Source: Thermoplasmatota archaeon
GTDB taxonomy: Archaea > Thermoplasmatota > Penumbrarchaeia > Penumbrarchaeales > Penumbrarchaeaceae
Length of the DNA: 46,253 bases
Direction: 5' to 3'
Assembly: GCA_025457865.1 (NCBI GenBank)
Contig: JALOTP010000030.1
Coordinates: 1-46,253, forward strand
Below are positions 1 through 8,524 of this stretch, piece after piece (within the stretch, counting starts at the first letter, position 1; each line of letters opens with the position of its first letter). The notes beneath the pieces were generated by a model, which worked only from the letters and a program-made list of their open reading frames with translations, did not search any database and was not told where the DNA came from. The position numbers and the translations under genes were made by a program.

Positions 1-127
1 ACCAGGTCGAAATGATCTAAATGATATCTATGAGCGTGAAAAAGCAGCCTTTCATCATCCTGTTATCTGTCTTTTTTACTTATCCGACCTGGCCCACTTT
101 TTCTATTTATTGAAAAATATCTGGTCT

Positions 128-1126
128 TCATCTTTCATAATATTCGAAAGCATCTATGATGTCAAGATATACCCCATCAAAACCTGCACCCATTATCCTG
201 TCAAGGTATGCTTCGTTGTTCCCATACAATATTCCCTGCCAATCGCTGTCCCAGTAATGCACTTTGTAGTTCCCTTCCCATTCGGGATTCTCATTATCGA
301 GCCATCCCGGAGGGTTGTTCTTCCACTCGGACCTCCAGTAATACCTGTAGTCCTCCGCCTCCCCTATGCTCATGTAACAGAGGACCAATCTCTCCCCACC
401 CCCCACCTTTTTCTTCAAAGATGCGACCTCCCCAGCCGTGAGCTCCGTCCCTTCATGGAACAGGTCCAGGATCAGTAGGTCGAAATCGGTCCCCCTTATC
501 GCCCCAAGGTATGCCTCCCTTTCGGGATACCTCTCGGGATCAATGAGATACAGGAAGTTCTTCGCGTCCGAAAGGGACCAGATATCGTTCCCGTTGACTT
601 CATTGGGCGCATCTGGATATAACGGAATGTCATCCAGCTCCCTCCTGTCCGCAGTGAACGAGATGAAACCTTCCATCCCGTTCATCTCGTAGGAGGTGTC
701 GACCTTATCCCTGTCCCTGCAGTAATCCGTCACCAGAACGGTCCTGTTGAGCTCTCTGGCCTTCCTCAACATGCCCAACAGATATTCCCGCTCGATCGCA
801 GGTGTCTCTCTGTTGTCCTTTTCATATCCGAAGAACAGGTCCTCCTGCGCAACGCCATCAATTGAATTCACATAATCCACTTCCGGGACCTTCAGGTCCT
901 TATCCAAGAACAGGAGCTCGTTCCCGTTCTGTGTGATGATTATGAAGCCGTCATCTATCCCATTCGCGTATGTGCTAATGTTAATGACCAGCTCCCTCAT
1001 TGCCTCACGAGGCTCGACCGGGACGATCTCATCCCCGTCATCGCTCCCTTCATCCATGCATCCAGCTAGCAATATCAAGAGGATGGACAGGGTCGTGACC
1101 GACCCTATCTTGAGGGAACGGACCAT
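128..1126 (-). CDS. GH114-like (TM1410/MJ1477 family) lipoprotein, predicted glycosidase
   Basis: The protein starts with a lipoprotein signal peptide: basic MVRSLK, a hydrophobic stretch to about residue 20, and a lipobox LAGC with Cys23. An Asp/Glu-rich linker follows, then a barrel-like domain. Segments such as YLIDPERYPERE, FDLLILDLFHEG, LVLCYMSIGEAEDYR and the C-terminal GFDGVYLDIIDAFEYY match the TM1410/MJ1477 family (COG2342, related to GH114 endo-alpha-1,4-polygalactosaminidases), in which acidic residues at strand ends are probably catalytic. The mature protein should sit outside the cell, anchored by lipid on Cys23, and may act on a surface or environmental polysaccharide; the substrate cannot be read from the sequence. 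The length of 332 residues is normal for the family. It is divergent from the thioesterase-like gene, with the two starts about 85 bases apart. Family assignment is good, enzymatic role inferred. Confidence 0.8.
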   Translation of the reverse strand: MVRSLKIGSVTTLSILLILLAGCMDEGSDDGDEIVPVEPREAMRELVINISTYANGIDDGFIIITQNGNELLFLDKDLKVPEVDYVNSIDGVAQEDLFFGYEKDNRETPAIEREYLLGMLRKARELNRTVLVTDYCRDRDKVDTSYEMNGMEGFISFTADRRELDDIPLYPDAPNEVNGNDIWSLSDAKNFLYLIDPERYPEREAYLGAIRGTDFDLLILDLFHEGTELTAGEVASLKKKVGGGERLVLCYMSIGEAEDYRYYWRSEWKNNPPGWLDNENPEWEGNYKVHYWDSDWQGILYGNNEAYLDRIMGAGFDGVYLDIIDAFEYYER

Positions 1127-1210
1127 GATTAGGTAATGTTTTACCGGTTATTTATCCGTGTTCGGCCCACGGAGGGGGGTTTTTCTACCTATAAGCGATT
1201 CACCCGACAG

Positions 1211-1939
1211 ATGACCGCACCTATAGAACACAGGATGACCTTTACAGTAAGGACCTACGACATAGGGTCGAAAGGCCACATCCAGATGCATTCGCTCATG
1301 CAGTACCTCCAAGAGGCGGCATCGACCCATGCCAATAACATTGGTGTCGGGTTCGACTGGATGAGGAGCAGGGGGTATTACTGGGTCCTTGTCAATCTGA
1401 GGGTGGAGTTCGAAAGGGTACCTTTCTACGGGGACACCGTCGAAATAATCACCTACCCCTCCGGTATGGACCTCCTCAAGGCTTTCAGGGAGTTCATTGG
1501 AACGGACGGTGCCGGCAGGCCCCTTTTCAAAGCCTCGAGCGAATGGATGGTGCTGGACAGGGCCACCAAGTCCGTCAAGGAGATGTCGGAGCTCAAGTTC
1601 GATTTTCCGTTCAGGACCGAAAGGGCGCTAGGCCCATTTCAAAGATTGAGGCCTCAGAAGGACTATGAAGGGGTCTATGAACTGGTGGTCCCCCACAGCT
1701 CCATAGACATGAACTCCCATGTGAACAATTGCGAGTACGTCAGATGGGGAACGGATGCGCTCTGGAAGTATGACCCGAAAGGACATGATGTGAAAAAGCT
1801 ACATATAACGTTCAACGCAGAGGTCAAGGAGGCCGAACACATCATGCTCTCTGGGTCCAGGACCAATGAAGGTACAGTATCCATCAAAGGCGCAAGGGCC
1901 ACTGATTCAAAGATAGCTTTCCTGATGGAAGTCTCTTGA
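1211..1939 (+). CDS. Acyl-ACP thioesterase-like double hotdog protein
   Basis: This 242-residue protein resembles the FatA/acyl-ACP thioesterase family (two hotdog folds in tandem), which hydrolyses acyl thioesters. The first half has the usual opening (FTVRTYDIGSKGHIQ, then LMQYLQEAA); the second hotdog carries the signature DMNSHVNNCEYVRW, with Asn168 and His170 in the places of catalytic residues and Asn172/173 behind them. The frame is open back to 1136, but those 25 residues do not look conserved. ATG 1211 gives a family-like N-terminus and lies about 20-30 bases after an AT-rich ttttctacctataag stretch. Archaea generally lack the bacterial fatty-acid synthase that supplies acyl-ACP, so the natural thioester here may be an acyl-CoA or another acyl carrier. 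The stop codon overlaps the start of the ClpB fragment. Confidence 0.8.
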   Translation: MTAPIEHRMTFTVRTYDIGSKGHIQMHSLMQYLQEAASTHANNIGVGFDWMRSRGYYWVLVNLRVEFERVPFYGDTVEIITYPSGMDLLKAFREFIGTDGAGRPLFKASSEWMVLDRATKSVKEMSELKFDFPFRTERALGPFQRLRPQKDYEGVYELVVPHSSIDMNSHVNNCEYVRWGTDALWKYDPKGHDVKKLHITFNAEVKEAEHIMLSGSRTNEGTVSIKGARATDSKIAFLMEVS

Positions 1940-2436
1940 GATCATGTCTGATACAGACCTCCAACATCGGCTCTGACCTGATATCAGAGTGTATAGACAT
2001 GGACGGGAACTTCATAGAGGGCGTGGAGGAGAACGTTGTCAGGGCTGTGAAGGCCCACTTCTGGCCGGAGTTCCTCAACAGGCTGGACGATGTGATCCTC
2101 TTCAAACCCTTGGGGATGGAGGAGATAGAGAGATTAACGGCCATCCAGATAGAGGACATGGACCGGAGGCTTGCCGAAAGGAGGATCAAACTGGTCCTTA
2201 CCGATGAAGCCAGAAGGTACCTCTCGGAGAAGGGGTTCGACCCAAATTTCGGCGCAAGGCCTCTTAAGAGGGTCATACAAAGAGAGCTGGAGACGGCCCT
2301 TGGAAAGCTGATGCTCTCTGGAGACATCTCGGAGGGGTCGGAGGTAGTGGTGGACCTCAACGGTTCGGACCTGGAGTTCGAGCCTACCTCTCTGAAGGAC
2401 GATGAGGCCGCAGAGGAATATCTGGCAATAGGATGA
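1936..2436 (+). pseudogene. C-terminal remnant of a ClpB/ClpC-type AAA+ unfoldase
   Basis: Only the last part of a Clp/Hsp100 chaperone is present: about 160 residues, against 800-870 for a complete one. From residue 8 the reading matches the end of the second AAA+ domain: QTSNIGSDLI (the TSNxGS segment after Walker B), then FWPEFLNRLDDVILFKPL (with the arginine-finger region), then the C-terminal small domain with GFDPNFGARPLKRVIQRELE (sensor-2 GARPLKR). Both Walker motifs, the whole first AAA+ domain and the N-domain are missing. The frame opens with TTG at 1936, inside the last codons of the preceding gene, so the ClpB homology begins exactly where the thioesterase ends. A deletion that fused the two loci is the simplest reading; an assembly join is the alternative. 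As a protein it could not bind ATP. Confidence 0.8.
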
Positions 2437-2443
2437 CGGCCAT

Positions 2444-3904
2444 TTAACTGGTGCTTTCCGCTGTTCGGAGGCCCTTTCTCCCTAGACCCCGGAGATATGC
2501 CATCAACCAACCATAACCTATTGCCGCTCCGGTAAGGTTACCCAGCATGATACCGAACCATATCCCGGGCAGTCCTAGTCCCAATGTCACGCTCAGAAGA
2601 TAGCTGAAGCCCGCTGTCAGCAGAACGGTCCGAAGGAGTGTGACGACCAGGGAATTGAACCCTTTGCCAATGGCCTGGAAGACCGCCGAGGATAGCATAC
2701 CGAAGGCCGCGGAGAAATGCATAAGAGATGTTATCCTGAAGAAGACCACTAGGTCATCGGCAAGGTGGGCGGAGCCCTCGGACCATGTGAACAGGAGCGA
2801 CAGCGGTTCAGCGAAGAAGAAGGCTATGAGGGAGAAGGCCATCTCTATCACCAAGGCCATCTTTATACCGACCTCAAGCGACCTCCTCAACTTATGGTAG
2901 GCTTTGGCCCCATAGGCGGCTGCGGCTATCGATGTTAGGGCGGCGGCTATCCCCATGACCGGAATGATGGCAAAGGAGGTTACCCTCCATCCAGAGGAGA
3001 AGACGGCAATACCATCGGTACCGCCCACCTTCACCACAAGGAGGACCATTATCATCATGTTGAGAGAGATGGACATCTGCTGCAGGGATGCGGGCAGGCC
3101 AACTCCCATGATGTCCCTGACCACCTTCAGAGAAGGTATGAACCGTGAAGGGTGGAGCCTGATGAATGTGTCCTTCCTCAGAAAGAGCCAATAGAATAGG
3201 AGCAGGGATGTTAACAGCATGGAAACGAGAGAGGCCCATGCCGCTCCAGCGACACCCATCTTGAACGGGGGAAGGTATATGAGAACGGGGTCCAGCACGA
3301 CGTTCAGCAGCGACCCTGCTATCATGGCGACCATTGCCCTTTTAGTGTCGCCCTCTGCCCTGAGGACCGATTGACCGATGACAGGGAAGAAGACGAGGAA
3401 CGTCCCAAGGAACATCACCCGACCATAGGAGACGGCCTCATGCAGAGCATCCCCCGCCCCCATCATTTCGAACAATCTGGAGGATAGAAAGAACGCTGGT
3501 ACGGTTATCACGAGCGATACCATGACCATCAGAAGTAGCATGTGCAGGGCGACATTGTCCGCACCTGCTTCGTCCCGACCGCCGATCCTCCGTGATATGG
3601 CCGCCCCGCCCCCTATTCCTATACCGGCGGCCAGGGCCATGATCATGAAGGACATTGGGAAGAAGAAACCGACGCCCGATAGTGCATCCGAACCGAGGCC
3701 CGATACCCAGACCGCATCGGCCAGATTGTACAACGTCTGGACGCCCATGGCTATTATCAAAGGTAACGACATCCTTATGACCGCTCTCTTCGGATCTCCC
3801 AGAAGTGTCCTGACACCTTCCGTGCTGGACCTTAGGCCTGTGTCCGGCCTGACCCTACCCCTTGTTCCATTCACCAAGGTACAACACCGTTCAATGCGGT
3901 CCAA
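2444..3904 (-). CDS. MATE-family multidrug/organic cation exporter
   Basis: This is a 12-helix integral membrane protein of the MATE (NorM/DinF) family, which exports drugs or metabolites in exchange for Na+ or H+. The family pattern is clear: LLGDPKRAVIRMSLPLIIAMGVQTLYNLADAVWVSGLG split across the first helix (residues about 35-70), the GGGAAISRRIG loop near residue 100, and a second half that repeats the first (VGLPASLQQMS). At 486 residues it is slightly longer than usual because of a 35-residue N-terminal extension. The frame opens with TTG at 3904; TTG or GTG codons at 3877/3874 are also possible starts, and the first ATG (3772) is too late because it would cut into helix 1. The gene converges on the ClpB remnant with seven bases between the stops. 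The substrate is unknown. Confidence 0.88.
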   Translation of the reverse strand: MDRIERCCTLVNGTRGRVRPDTGLRSSTEGVRTLLGDPKRAVIRMSLPLIIAMGVQTLYNLADAVWVSGLGSDALSGVGFFFPMSFMIMALAAGIGIGGGAAISRRIGGRDEAGADNVALHMLLLMVMVSLVITVPAFFLSSRLFEMMGAGDALHEAVSYGRVMFLGTFLVFFPVIGQSVLRAEGDTKRAMVAMIAGSLLNVVLDPVLIYLPPFKMGVAGAAWASLVSMLLTSLLLFYWLFLRKDTFIRLHPSRFIPSLKVVRDIMGVGLPASLQQMSISLNMMIMVLLVVKVGGTDGIAVFSSGWRVTSFAIIPVMGIAAALTSIAAAAYGAKAYHKLRRSLEVGIKMALVIEMAFSLIAFFFAEPLSLLFTWSEGSAHLADDLVVFFRITSLMHFSAAFGMLSSAVFQAIGKGFNSLVVTLLRTVLLTAGFSYLLSVTLGLGLPGIWFGIMLGNLTGAAIGYGWLMAYLRGLGRKGLRTAESTS

Positions 3905-4053
3905 CCTCTCTGTTTATTAATCCATTTCGGCTGACATGGCCTATGATGATATCGCTCGATCGCTGATGGGAACGCCTGTACTACCCAAAGTTATTAATTC
4001 CGTTCGTTCATTAGCCAAAGCGTTCCTTCCCGTTCGTCGGAGTGTGTTCGTTC

Positions 4054-4512
4054 ATGGGGGCTGTGGGCAAAGAGGAGAACATCGAGGAGGTGTTGGCGCC
4101 TGTCAACGATGTTTTCTCCATAATCACGGACACAACCCTCGCACAGAGCTGGGGCCTCACCGAGAAAGGGGCGCTCATCTTTCCGAACGAAGGTAAGATG
4201 AGATTGGGCCAGATCGTGGATGTGAGGCCAAGAGGGCTCAAGGAACCGATAAAGGTCAAGGTCAAGCTGATCCACCAGGGTTCCTTCGTTGAGATGGAGA
4301 TAGTCGAGGGGCCCATGTTCGGCATCCTGAAGCTCTCGGTCGACACCCGGCCGTACGGGACCCTCCTTACCTCAGTCCTCGATTACAGGATAGAGGCCTT
4401 AGGCTTCAACATCAAATGGAAGCTGTCGGAGAAGAAGCATTTCAAGGAGATGATGACCTCCATACTGGCCAATATCAAGAGCATGACGGAATCGAGACCG
4501 AAACAGGCCTGA
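4054..4512 (+). CDS. Small SRPBCC/START-like protein, function unknown
   Basis: I do not recognise a named family with certainty. The 152-residue protein is soluble, with alternating beta strands (MRLGQIVDVRPRG, PIKVKVKLIHQG, FVEMEIVEGP, FGILKLSVDTRP) followed by a C-terminal amphipathic helix (SEKKHFKEMMTSILANIKS). That is the helix-grip order of SRPBCC/polyketide-cyclase-like proteins, which bind a hydrophobic ligand in a cavity; this is a fold impression rather than a motif match. ATG 4054 was chosen over the upstream GTG at 4042. An AT-rich ttattaattccg at about 3989 could be the promoter, giving a short leader. It converges with the phosphohexomutase gene, with 22 bases between the stops. 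Confidence 0.6.
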   Translation: MGAVGKEENIEEVLAPVNDVFSIITDTTLAQSWGLTEKGALIFPNEGKMRLGQIVDVRPRGLKEPIKVKVKLIHQGSFVEMEIVEGPMFGILKLSVDTRPYGTLLTSVLDYRIEALGFNIKWKLSEKKHFKEMMTSILANIKSMTESRPKQA

Positions 4513-4534
4513 CCCTTATCCGAATCCTTCCCTA

Positions 4535-5917
4535 TCAAAGGCCCATCGTTCCCATCTCTTCATCCAATAGGCCTTGGAACTCCCGTTTTATCCGGTCCAA
4601 TGAGCCGTCCGACCTTGCCTCGACAGTAAGCCTGATGACCGGGGACGTATTGGAACAGCGGATGAGCGCCCACCCATCATCCATATCGACCCTGACGCCG
4701 TCCTGGGTATTGACCCTTTCAAAGCTGTCCTTGAACCTCTCTGCGAGCCTGGCGACGACTGCGAACTTAGTATCGTCCGGGCAGTCCACTGCAATGGATG
4801 CCGAGGGATGCTCTGGGACAGAATCCACAAGTTCGTGAAGGGGACGGCCGGTCGCTGATAGCATCCTTAAAAGCTCGAGTGGTGCCACAATGGCATCATC
4901 GAAGAGGACGTGCTCCGGAACTATCAGGTGGCCTGACCTCTCAACACCGAATATGGCCCTTTCGAGCTTAGCTTCGAGGGTCAGGAAGGTATGGCCCACC
5001 TTTATCCTCTTGACCCTAGCTCCCAATGGGATGAGGACGTCCTCCAGGGCCATGGACGATTCGACATTGGCCAGAACGGTCCCTCCACCCTTTTCCAGGA
5101 CAAGGGACCTTGCGATCAATGTCCCCAACCGGTCAGTTGAGAGGAAACGGCCTGTATCGTCCACTACCACTGCCCTGTCCCCATCACCATCGAAAGCGAC
5201 ACCGAACGATAGCCCGTTGTCCATCACCAGACCCTTCAAAGCACCGAGCTCTTTGGGCCTTGGCTCCGATGGCCTCTTCCTGAAGAAGGGGTCCACTTCG
5301 CCGTTCACGGACATTACTCCAGCACCGATCGCGCCCAGTACCTTCGAAGCGCTGAGGCACATCGCCCCGCCGCCGGGGTCCACGCCCACCGACAGCCCCC
5401 TGCCGACAACTTGTTTTCCGTATCGGTCCTTCCAGAAGGTGATGTAGCTGTCAAGTGCCTCTACCATGCGGTAACTTCCCTGTTCCTCCCATCCGGCACT
5501 TACCGTCCTACCTTCCATCACCCTTCTGCCTATGGCTGCGATGTGCTCCTCAGGGAACCCAACACCGTCGCCGAAATAGGCCTTGAGACCGTTCCATTCG
5601 GGACCCAGGTGAGATGCAGTGATATAAACAGACGCGTCCGCCCCTCCCTTCAGCCCAGCGAACATCGCCACCCCGAAGGCGCATGTTCCGGCATCCAGAA
5701 CGTCCAGACCCGAGGAGAGAAGGGCCGAGACGACCGCTCCATGAAAGCTCCTTGATGTGGTCCTGACATCCTGACCTATTGCCACTTTGGAAAAGCCCAG
5801 CTCCTCTATCAGGAACGATGCGAGCCCCGCTCCTATATCCAGACACCTTCCGGAATCCAGCTCTTTCCCCCAGGTACCCCGGATATCATAGGCCCTGAAT
5901 ATATGCTCGAACCCCAT
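4535..5917 (-). CDS. Phosphohexomutase (phosphomannomutase/phosphoglucomutase family)
   Basis: A four-domain alpha-D-phosphohexomutase of about 460 residues, which shifts phosphate between C6 and C1 of mannose-, glucose- or glucosamine-phosphate and so feeds sugar-nucleotide synthesis. Visible motifs are the N-terminal HIFRAYDIRG, the phosphoserine loop YITASHLGPEWNGLK, the metal loop DGDGDRAVVVDD, the sugar-binding VERSGHLI and a C-terminal phosphate-binding loop IRCSNTSPVIRLTVEA. Two loops are unusual: the serine loop is normally TASHNPxxxNGxK, and the last loop is normally RxSGTEPxxR; here NP becomes LG and GTE becomes NTS. The fold and serine remain, so activity is plausible but sugar specificity cannot be called. 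ATG 5917 places the canonical HIFRAYDIRG near the N-terminus; an upstream ATG exists at 5959. Divergent from the HPS-RraA gene. Confidence 0.85.
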   Translation of the reverse strand: MGFEHIFRAYDIRGTWGKELDSGRCLDIGAGLASFLIEELGFSKVAIGQDVRTTSRSFHGAVVSALLSSGLDVLDAGTCAFGVAMFAGLKGGADASVYITASHLGPEWNGLKAYFGDGVGFPEEHIAAIGRRVMEGRTVSAGWEEQGSYRMVEALDSYITFWKDRYGKQVVGRGLSVGVDPGGGAMCLSASKVLGAIGAGVMSVNGEVDPFFRKRPSEPRPKELGALKGLVMDNGLSFGVAFDGDGDRAVVVDDTGRFLSTDRLGTLIARSLVLEKGGGTVLANVESSMALEDVLIPLGARVKRIKVGHTFLTLEAKLERAIFGVERSGHLIVPEHVLFDDAIVAPLELLRMLSATGRPLHELVDSVPEHPSASIAVDCPDDTKFAVVARLAERFKDSFERVNTQDGVRVDMDDGWALIRCSNTSPVIRLTVEARSDGSLDRIKREFQGLLDEEMGTMGL

Positions 5918-5992
5918 CTTTGGCACCTTTAGGGAACACGGTCGGACAGGGTATTTCATCCCTTCGGTCAAAAGACTTGCACTTTTGTACAT

Positions 5993-6004
5993 ATTTTAAA
6001 TAAT
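5993..6004 (+). promoter_or_regulatory. TATA box of the HPS-RraA gene
   Basis: The AT-only stretch ATTTTAAATAATAA ends about 22-30 bases before ATG 6026, the spacing expected for an archaeal TATA box with a leaderless transcript. It lies in the divergent region shared with the phosphohexomutase gene. Confidence 0.5.
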
Positions 6005-6025
6005 AATTCATTAGTACTTCGCTCC

Positions 6026-7327
6026 ATGACCCTTCAAGGACCAGTGCTCCAGGTGGCCTTGGACCTGATGCAGCTCAAGAGGGCGGTCCAGATAGCAAAG
6101 GAGTCTGTATCCGGCGGAGCCGATTGGGTAGAGGCTGGGACCCCGCTCATCAAGAGCGCGGGCATGGATGCCCTTAGGGAGCTCAGGAACGCCTTCCCTG
6201 ACCGTACCATAGTCGCCGATATGAAGACCATGGACACCGGCGGGTTCGAGACCGAGATGGTCGCCAGGTCCGGTGCCAATGTCACAACCATCATGGGCGT
6301 GGCCGACGATGGGACCCTACAGGAAGCTGTGAGGGCGGGCAAGAAGTACGGCTGCAAGGTGATGGTCGACCTGCTGGGAGTGAAGGAGCTTGGCAGGAGG
6401 GTGGCCGAGCTCGAGTCAATGGGGGTCGACTACCTTTGCTTCCATGTCTCGATCGATGACCAGATGACCGGAAAAGGCGGGCTCGAACGGCTCAAGGAGC
6501 TGTCCAAGCTCACAACCCTCCCTATTGCCATTGCGGGAGGGATAACCCCCGAGACTGCCCCTGATATGGTCTCATCTGGTGCCACCATAGTCATCGTGGG
6601 AGGGGCCATCATCAAAAGCCCAGATGTGGAAGGGGCATCCAGGGACATGAAGAGGGCTATGACGACCGGGGTCCCTGACGGTTCTGGCAGGTACAGGCGC
6701 TACAGCGATATTGAGGGCATAAGGAAGGCCCTGATGGAGGTCTCCTCGCCAAATGTTGCCGATGCTATGCACAAGAAAGGTGCCATGGTAGGGATCAGAC
6801 CCCTCAGACCCGGTCTAAAATGCGTCGGTCCGGCATTCACATGCAGGACCATAGACGGTGATTGGGCCAAGACCGTCGAGGCAATAGAGAAGGCATCGCC
6901 AGGAGATGTCCTTGTGATCGATGCTGGTTCAAGGTACATTTCACCATGGGGAGAGCTTGCCACCTGGTCCTGCAAGATGAAGGGGATAGCCGGTGTAATA
7001 CTCGACGGCCCTGCCAGGGACGTGGACGATATAATGGAGATGGGGTTCCCCGTTTTCAGCAGGTCCATCGCCCCCAACGCCGGGGAGCCAAAGGGATTCG
7101 GGGAGCTGCAGGTGGAGATAGAATGCGGTGGGATCAGCGTCTCTCCCGGAGATTGGATAATCGCCGATGATTCTGGAATAATGGTCATACCCGCGCTCAG
7201 GGCGGCAGAGATAACTAACAGGGCCCTTGATGTCAGGGAAAGGGAGGGCAGGATCAGGGAGGAGATAAAGAGGGGCTCCACCCTTTCAGAGGTCCTGGAG
7301 CTGGAAAAATGGGAGAAGGTCCAGTGA
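6026..7327 (+). CDS. Bifunctional 3-hexulose-6-phosphate synthase / RraA-like protein
   Basis: Two domains are fused. Residues 1 to about 210 are a hexulose-6-phosphate synthase of the OMP-decarboxylase superfamily: ALDLMQLKRAVQIA at the N-terminus, the catalytic IVADMKTMD with Asp-x-Lys-x-x-Asp, and the phosphate-binding IAIAGGITPE and IVIVGGAI loops. In archaea lacking the oxidative pentose pathway this enzyme, working backwards with 6-phospho-3-hexuloisomerase, makes ribulose-5-phosphate and formaldehyde from fructose-6-phosphate. Residues about 225-433 are an RraA/HMG-aldolase-like domain: SPNVADAMHKKG, DVLVIDAG, GIAGVILDGPARD and GDWIIADDSGIMVIP. Its role in this fusion is not established; RNase E itself is not expected in archaea, so the name 'ribonuclease regulator' should not be read literally. 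This fused arrangement is known in archaea. The promoter suggests a leaderless message. Confidence 0.92.
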   Translation: MTLQGPVLQVALDLMQLKRAVQIAKESVSGGADWVEAGTPLIKSAGMDALRELRNAFPDRTIVADMKTMDTGGFETEMVARSGANVTTIMGVADDGTLQEAVRAGKKYGCKVMVDLLGVKELGRRVAELESMGVDYLCFHVSIDDQMTGKGGLERLKELSKLTTLPIAIAGGITPETAPDMVSSGATIVIVGGAIIKSPDVEGASRDMKRAMTTGVPDGSGRYRRYSDIEGIRKALMEVSSPNVADAMHKKGAMVGIRPLRPGLKCVGPAFTCRTIDGDWAKTVEAIEKASPGDVLVIDAGSRYISPWGELATWSCKMKGIAGVILDGPARDVDDIMEMGFPVFSRSIAPNAGEPKGFGELQVEIECGGISVSPGDWIIADDSGIMVIPALRAAEITNRALDVREREGRIREEIKRGSTLSEVLELEKWEKVQ

Positions 7328-7328
7328 T

Positions 7329-8477
7329 CTAGTTCCCTTTCAAGGAACGCTTTAGGACAGGCACCATGCTGTCTATGGCCTCCCTTGTCACATGGGGCAT
7401 GACCACGAACCTGAGCGCTGGTGGGTCCGCTATCCTGGAAATGTAATATCCTTGACCTTCCATCCTCCTCTGGACAGCTTCGGGAGCAGGATGGTGGAAC
7501 GCAGCGATGTTCATGACGGGCTCCATCACCTTCCTCAGGCCGAGACCTTCCAGCGCCTCAATGAGGTAGGAAGTGTTCTCCATGCAATCCCTGACGATAG
7601 TGCAATAACCCTCCGCTCCCAGGTGCTTCATGACCGCAAATGCTCCGGCCACGGACCCTGAATCCCGGGTCCCAGCCAGGGTATGGGCCTTTTGGCTGGT
7701 CAGATATGGCGAATCGACGGATATCCTACCGAACTGGTCCTTGTCCCTCATGAGAAGGCAGCCTGCCGGGACCGTGGACCTGCCCATCTTGTGCGGGTCA
7801 ACGCACATGGAGCTAACGTCATCGATAGAGAAATCCCATTTACCGGTCGATGGGGCCAGCATCCCCATTCGCTCGAGGAACGGGAGAACGTAACCGCCGA
7901 AGGCCGCATCGACATGGACAGGGATCCCTCCAGCTGCCCTGGAGACCTCCTCTATGGGGTCCACGGCCCCGAGCTCTGTGGTCCCTGCAACGCATAATAT
8001 CAGAAGGACATCCTCATCGAGCTTCTCCCGAAGGTCCGAAAGGGACATCCTGAAACGTTCGTCGAGGTCGACAGGGACAGGGACAAGGTCCAGCAGTTTG
8101 ACGGCCTTGAGAACGGAGAAGTGGGCGGACCTGGGGAAGAGGACCTTCTTCCTGACCGACCTCATCTTCTGGAGGTACATAGCGGTGATATTCGCCTCGG
8201 TGGCACCTGAAAGGATGTGACCATAGGGGTCCTTAAGATGGAGCAATGACCCCAGCATCGATACCACCTCTCTTTCCATTGCGGCGGTTCCGGGACAGAG
8301 TCCGGGGTTACCGAGGTTCGACTCATGAAACCTTATATGGGCCTCAAGTGCCAGAGGATGGGGTGACGTGCACATGGAACCGAATATCCTGCCGGATGAG
8401 AAACGGATGTCCTTCGAATCGAACCCGCTCAGAAGCGCCCTGACCTTCTCCAGTCCCATTCCTTCTTCGGTCAACAT
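7329..8477 (-). CDS. mfnA: MfnA-type PLP-dependent L-tyrosine/L-aspartate decarboxylase
   Basis: A group II PLP decarboxylase of 382 residues. The PLP lysine is Lys230 in VDPHKMGRSTVPAG; other family segments are NPGLCPGTAAMEREVVSML, GHILSGATEANITAMYL, LCVAGTTELGAVDPI and VHVDAAFGGYVLPF (the Asp that pairs with the pyridine nitrogen). Archaeal MfnA proteins decarboxylate tyrosine to tyramine for methanofuran in methanogens, or aspartate to beta-alanine for coenzyme A in others; the sequence alone does not decide between them, and no methanogenesis gene is in the window. The frame starts with TTG 8486, but ATG 8477 gives the usual short N-terminus (MLTEEGMGLEKVRALL) and is preferred. It converges with HPS-RraA, with one base between the stops, and is divergent from the 8.6 kb operon. 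Confidence 0.88.
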   Translation of the reverse strand: MLTEEGMGLEKVRALLSGFDSKDIRFSSGRIFGSMCTSPHPLALEAHIRFHESNLGNPGLCPGTAAMEREVVSMLGSLLHLKDPYGHILSGATEANITAMYLQKMRSVRKKVLFPRSAHFSVLKAVKLLDLVPVPVDLDERFRMSLSDLREKLDEDVLLILCVAGTTELGAVDPIEEVSRAAGGIPVHVDAAFGGYVLPFLERMGMLAPSTGKWDFSIDDVSSMCVDPHKMGRSTVPAGCLLMRDKDQFGRISVDSPYLTSQKAHTLAGTRDSGSVAGAFAVMKHLGAEGYCTIVRDCMENTSYLIEALEGLGLRKVMEPVMNIAAFHHPAPEAVQRRMEGQGYYISRIADPPALRFVVMPHVTREAIDSMVPVLKRSLKGN

Positions 8478-8524
8478 CCGTTCCAACAGTTATCCCTGGA
8501 GGGTTCAAATAATTTGTCCCGCTA

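Noticed and set aside
1..127. Possible gene end or terminator at the window start
   Set aside because: Only a T-rich stretch near 70 is seen, with no stable hairpin; not enough for a call.
1884..2510. A 208-codon minus-strand frame
   Set aside because: It is antisense to the ClpB remnant, whose motifs are unmistakable; the minus reading is serine-rich noise.
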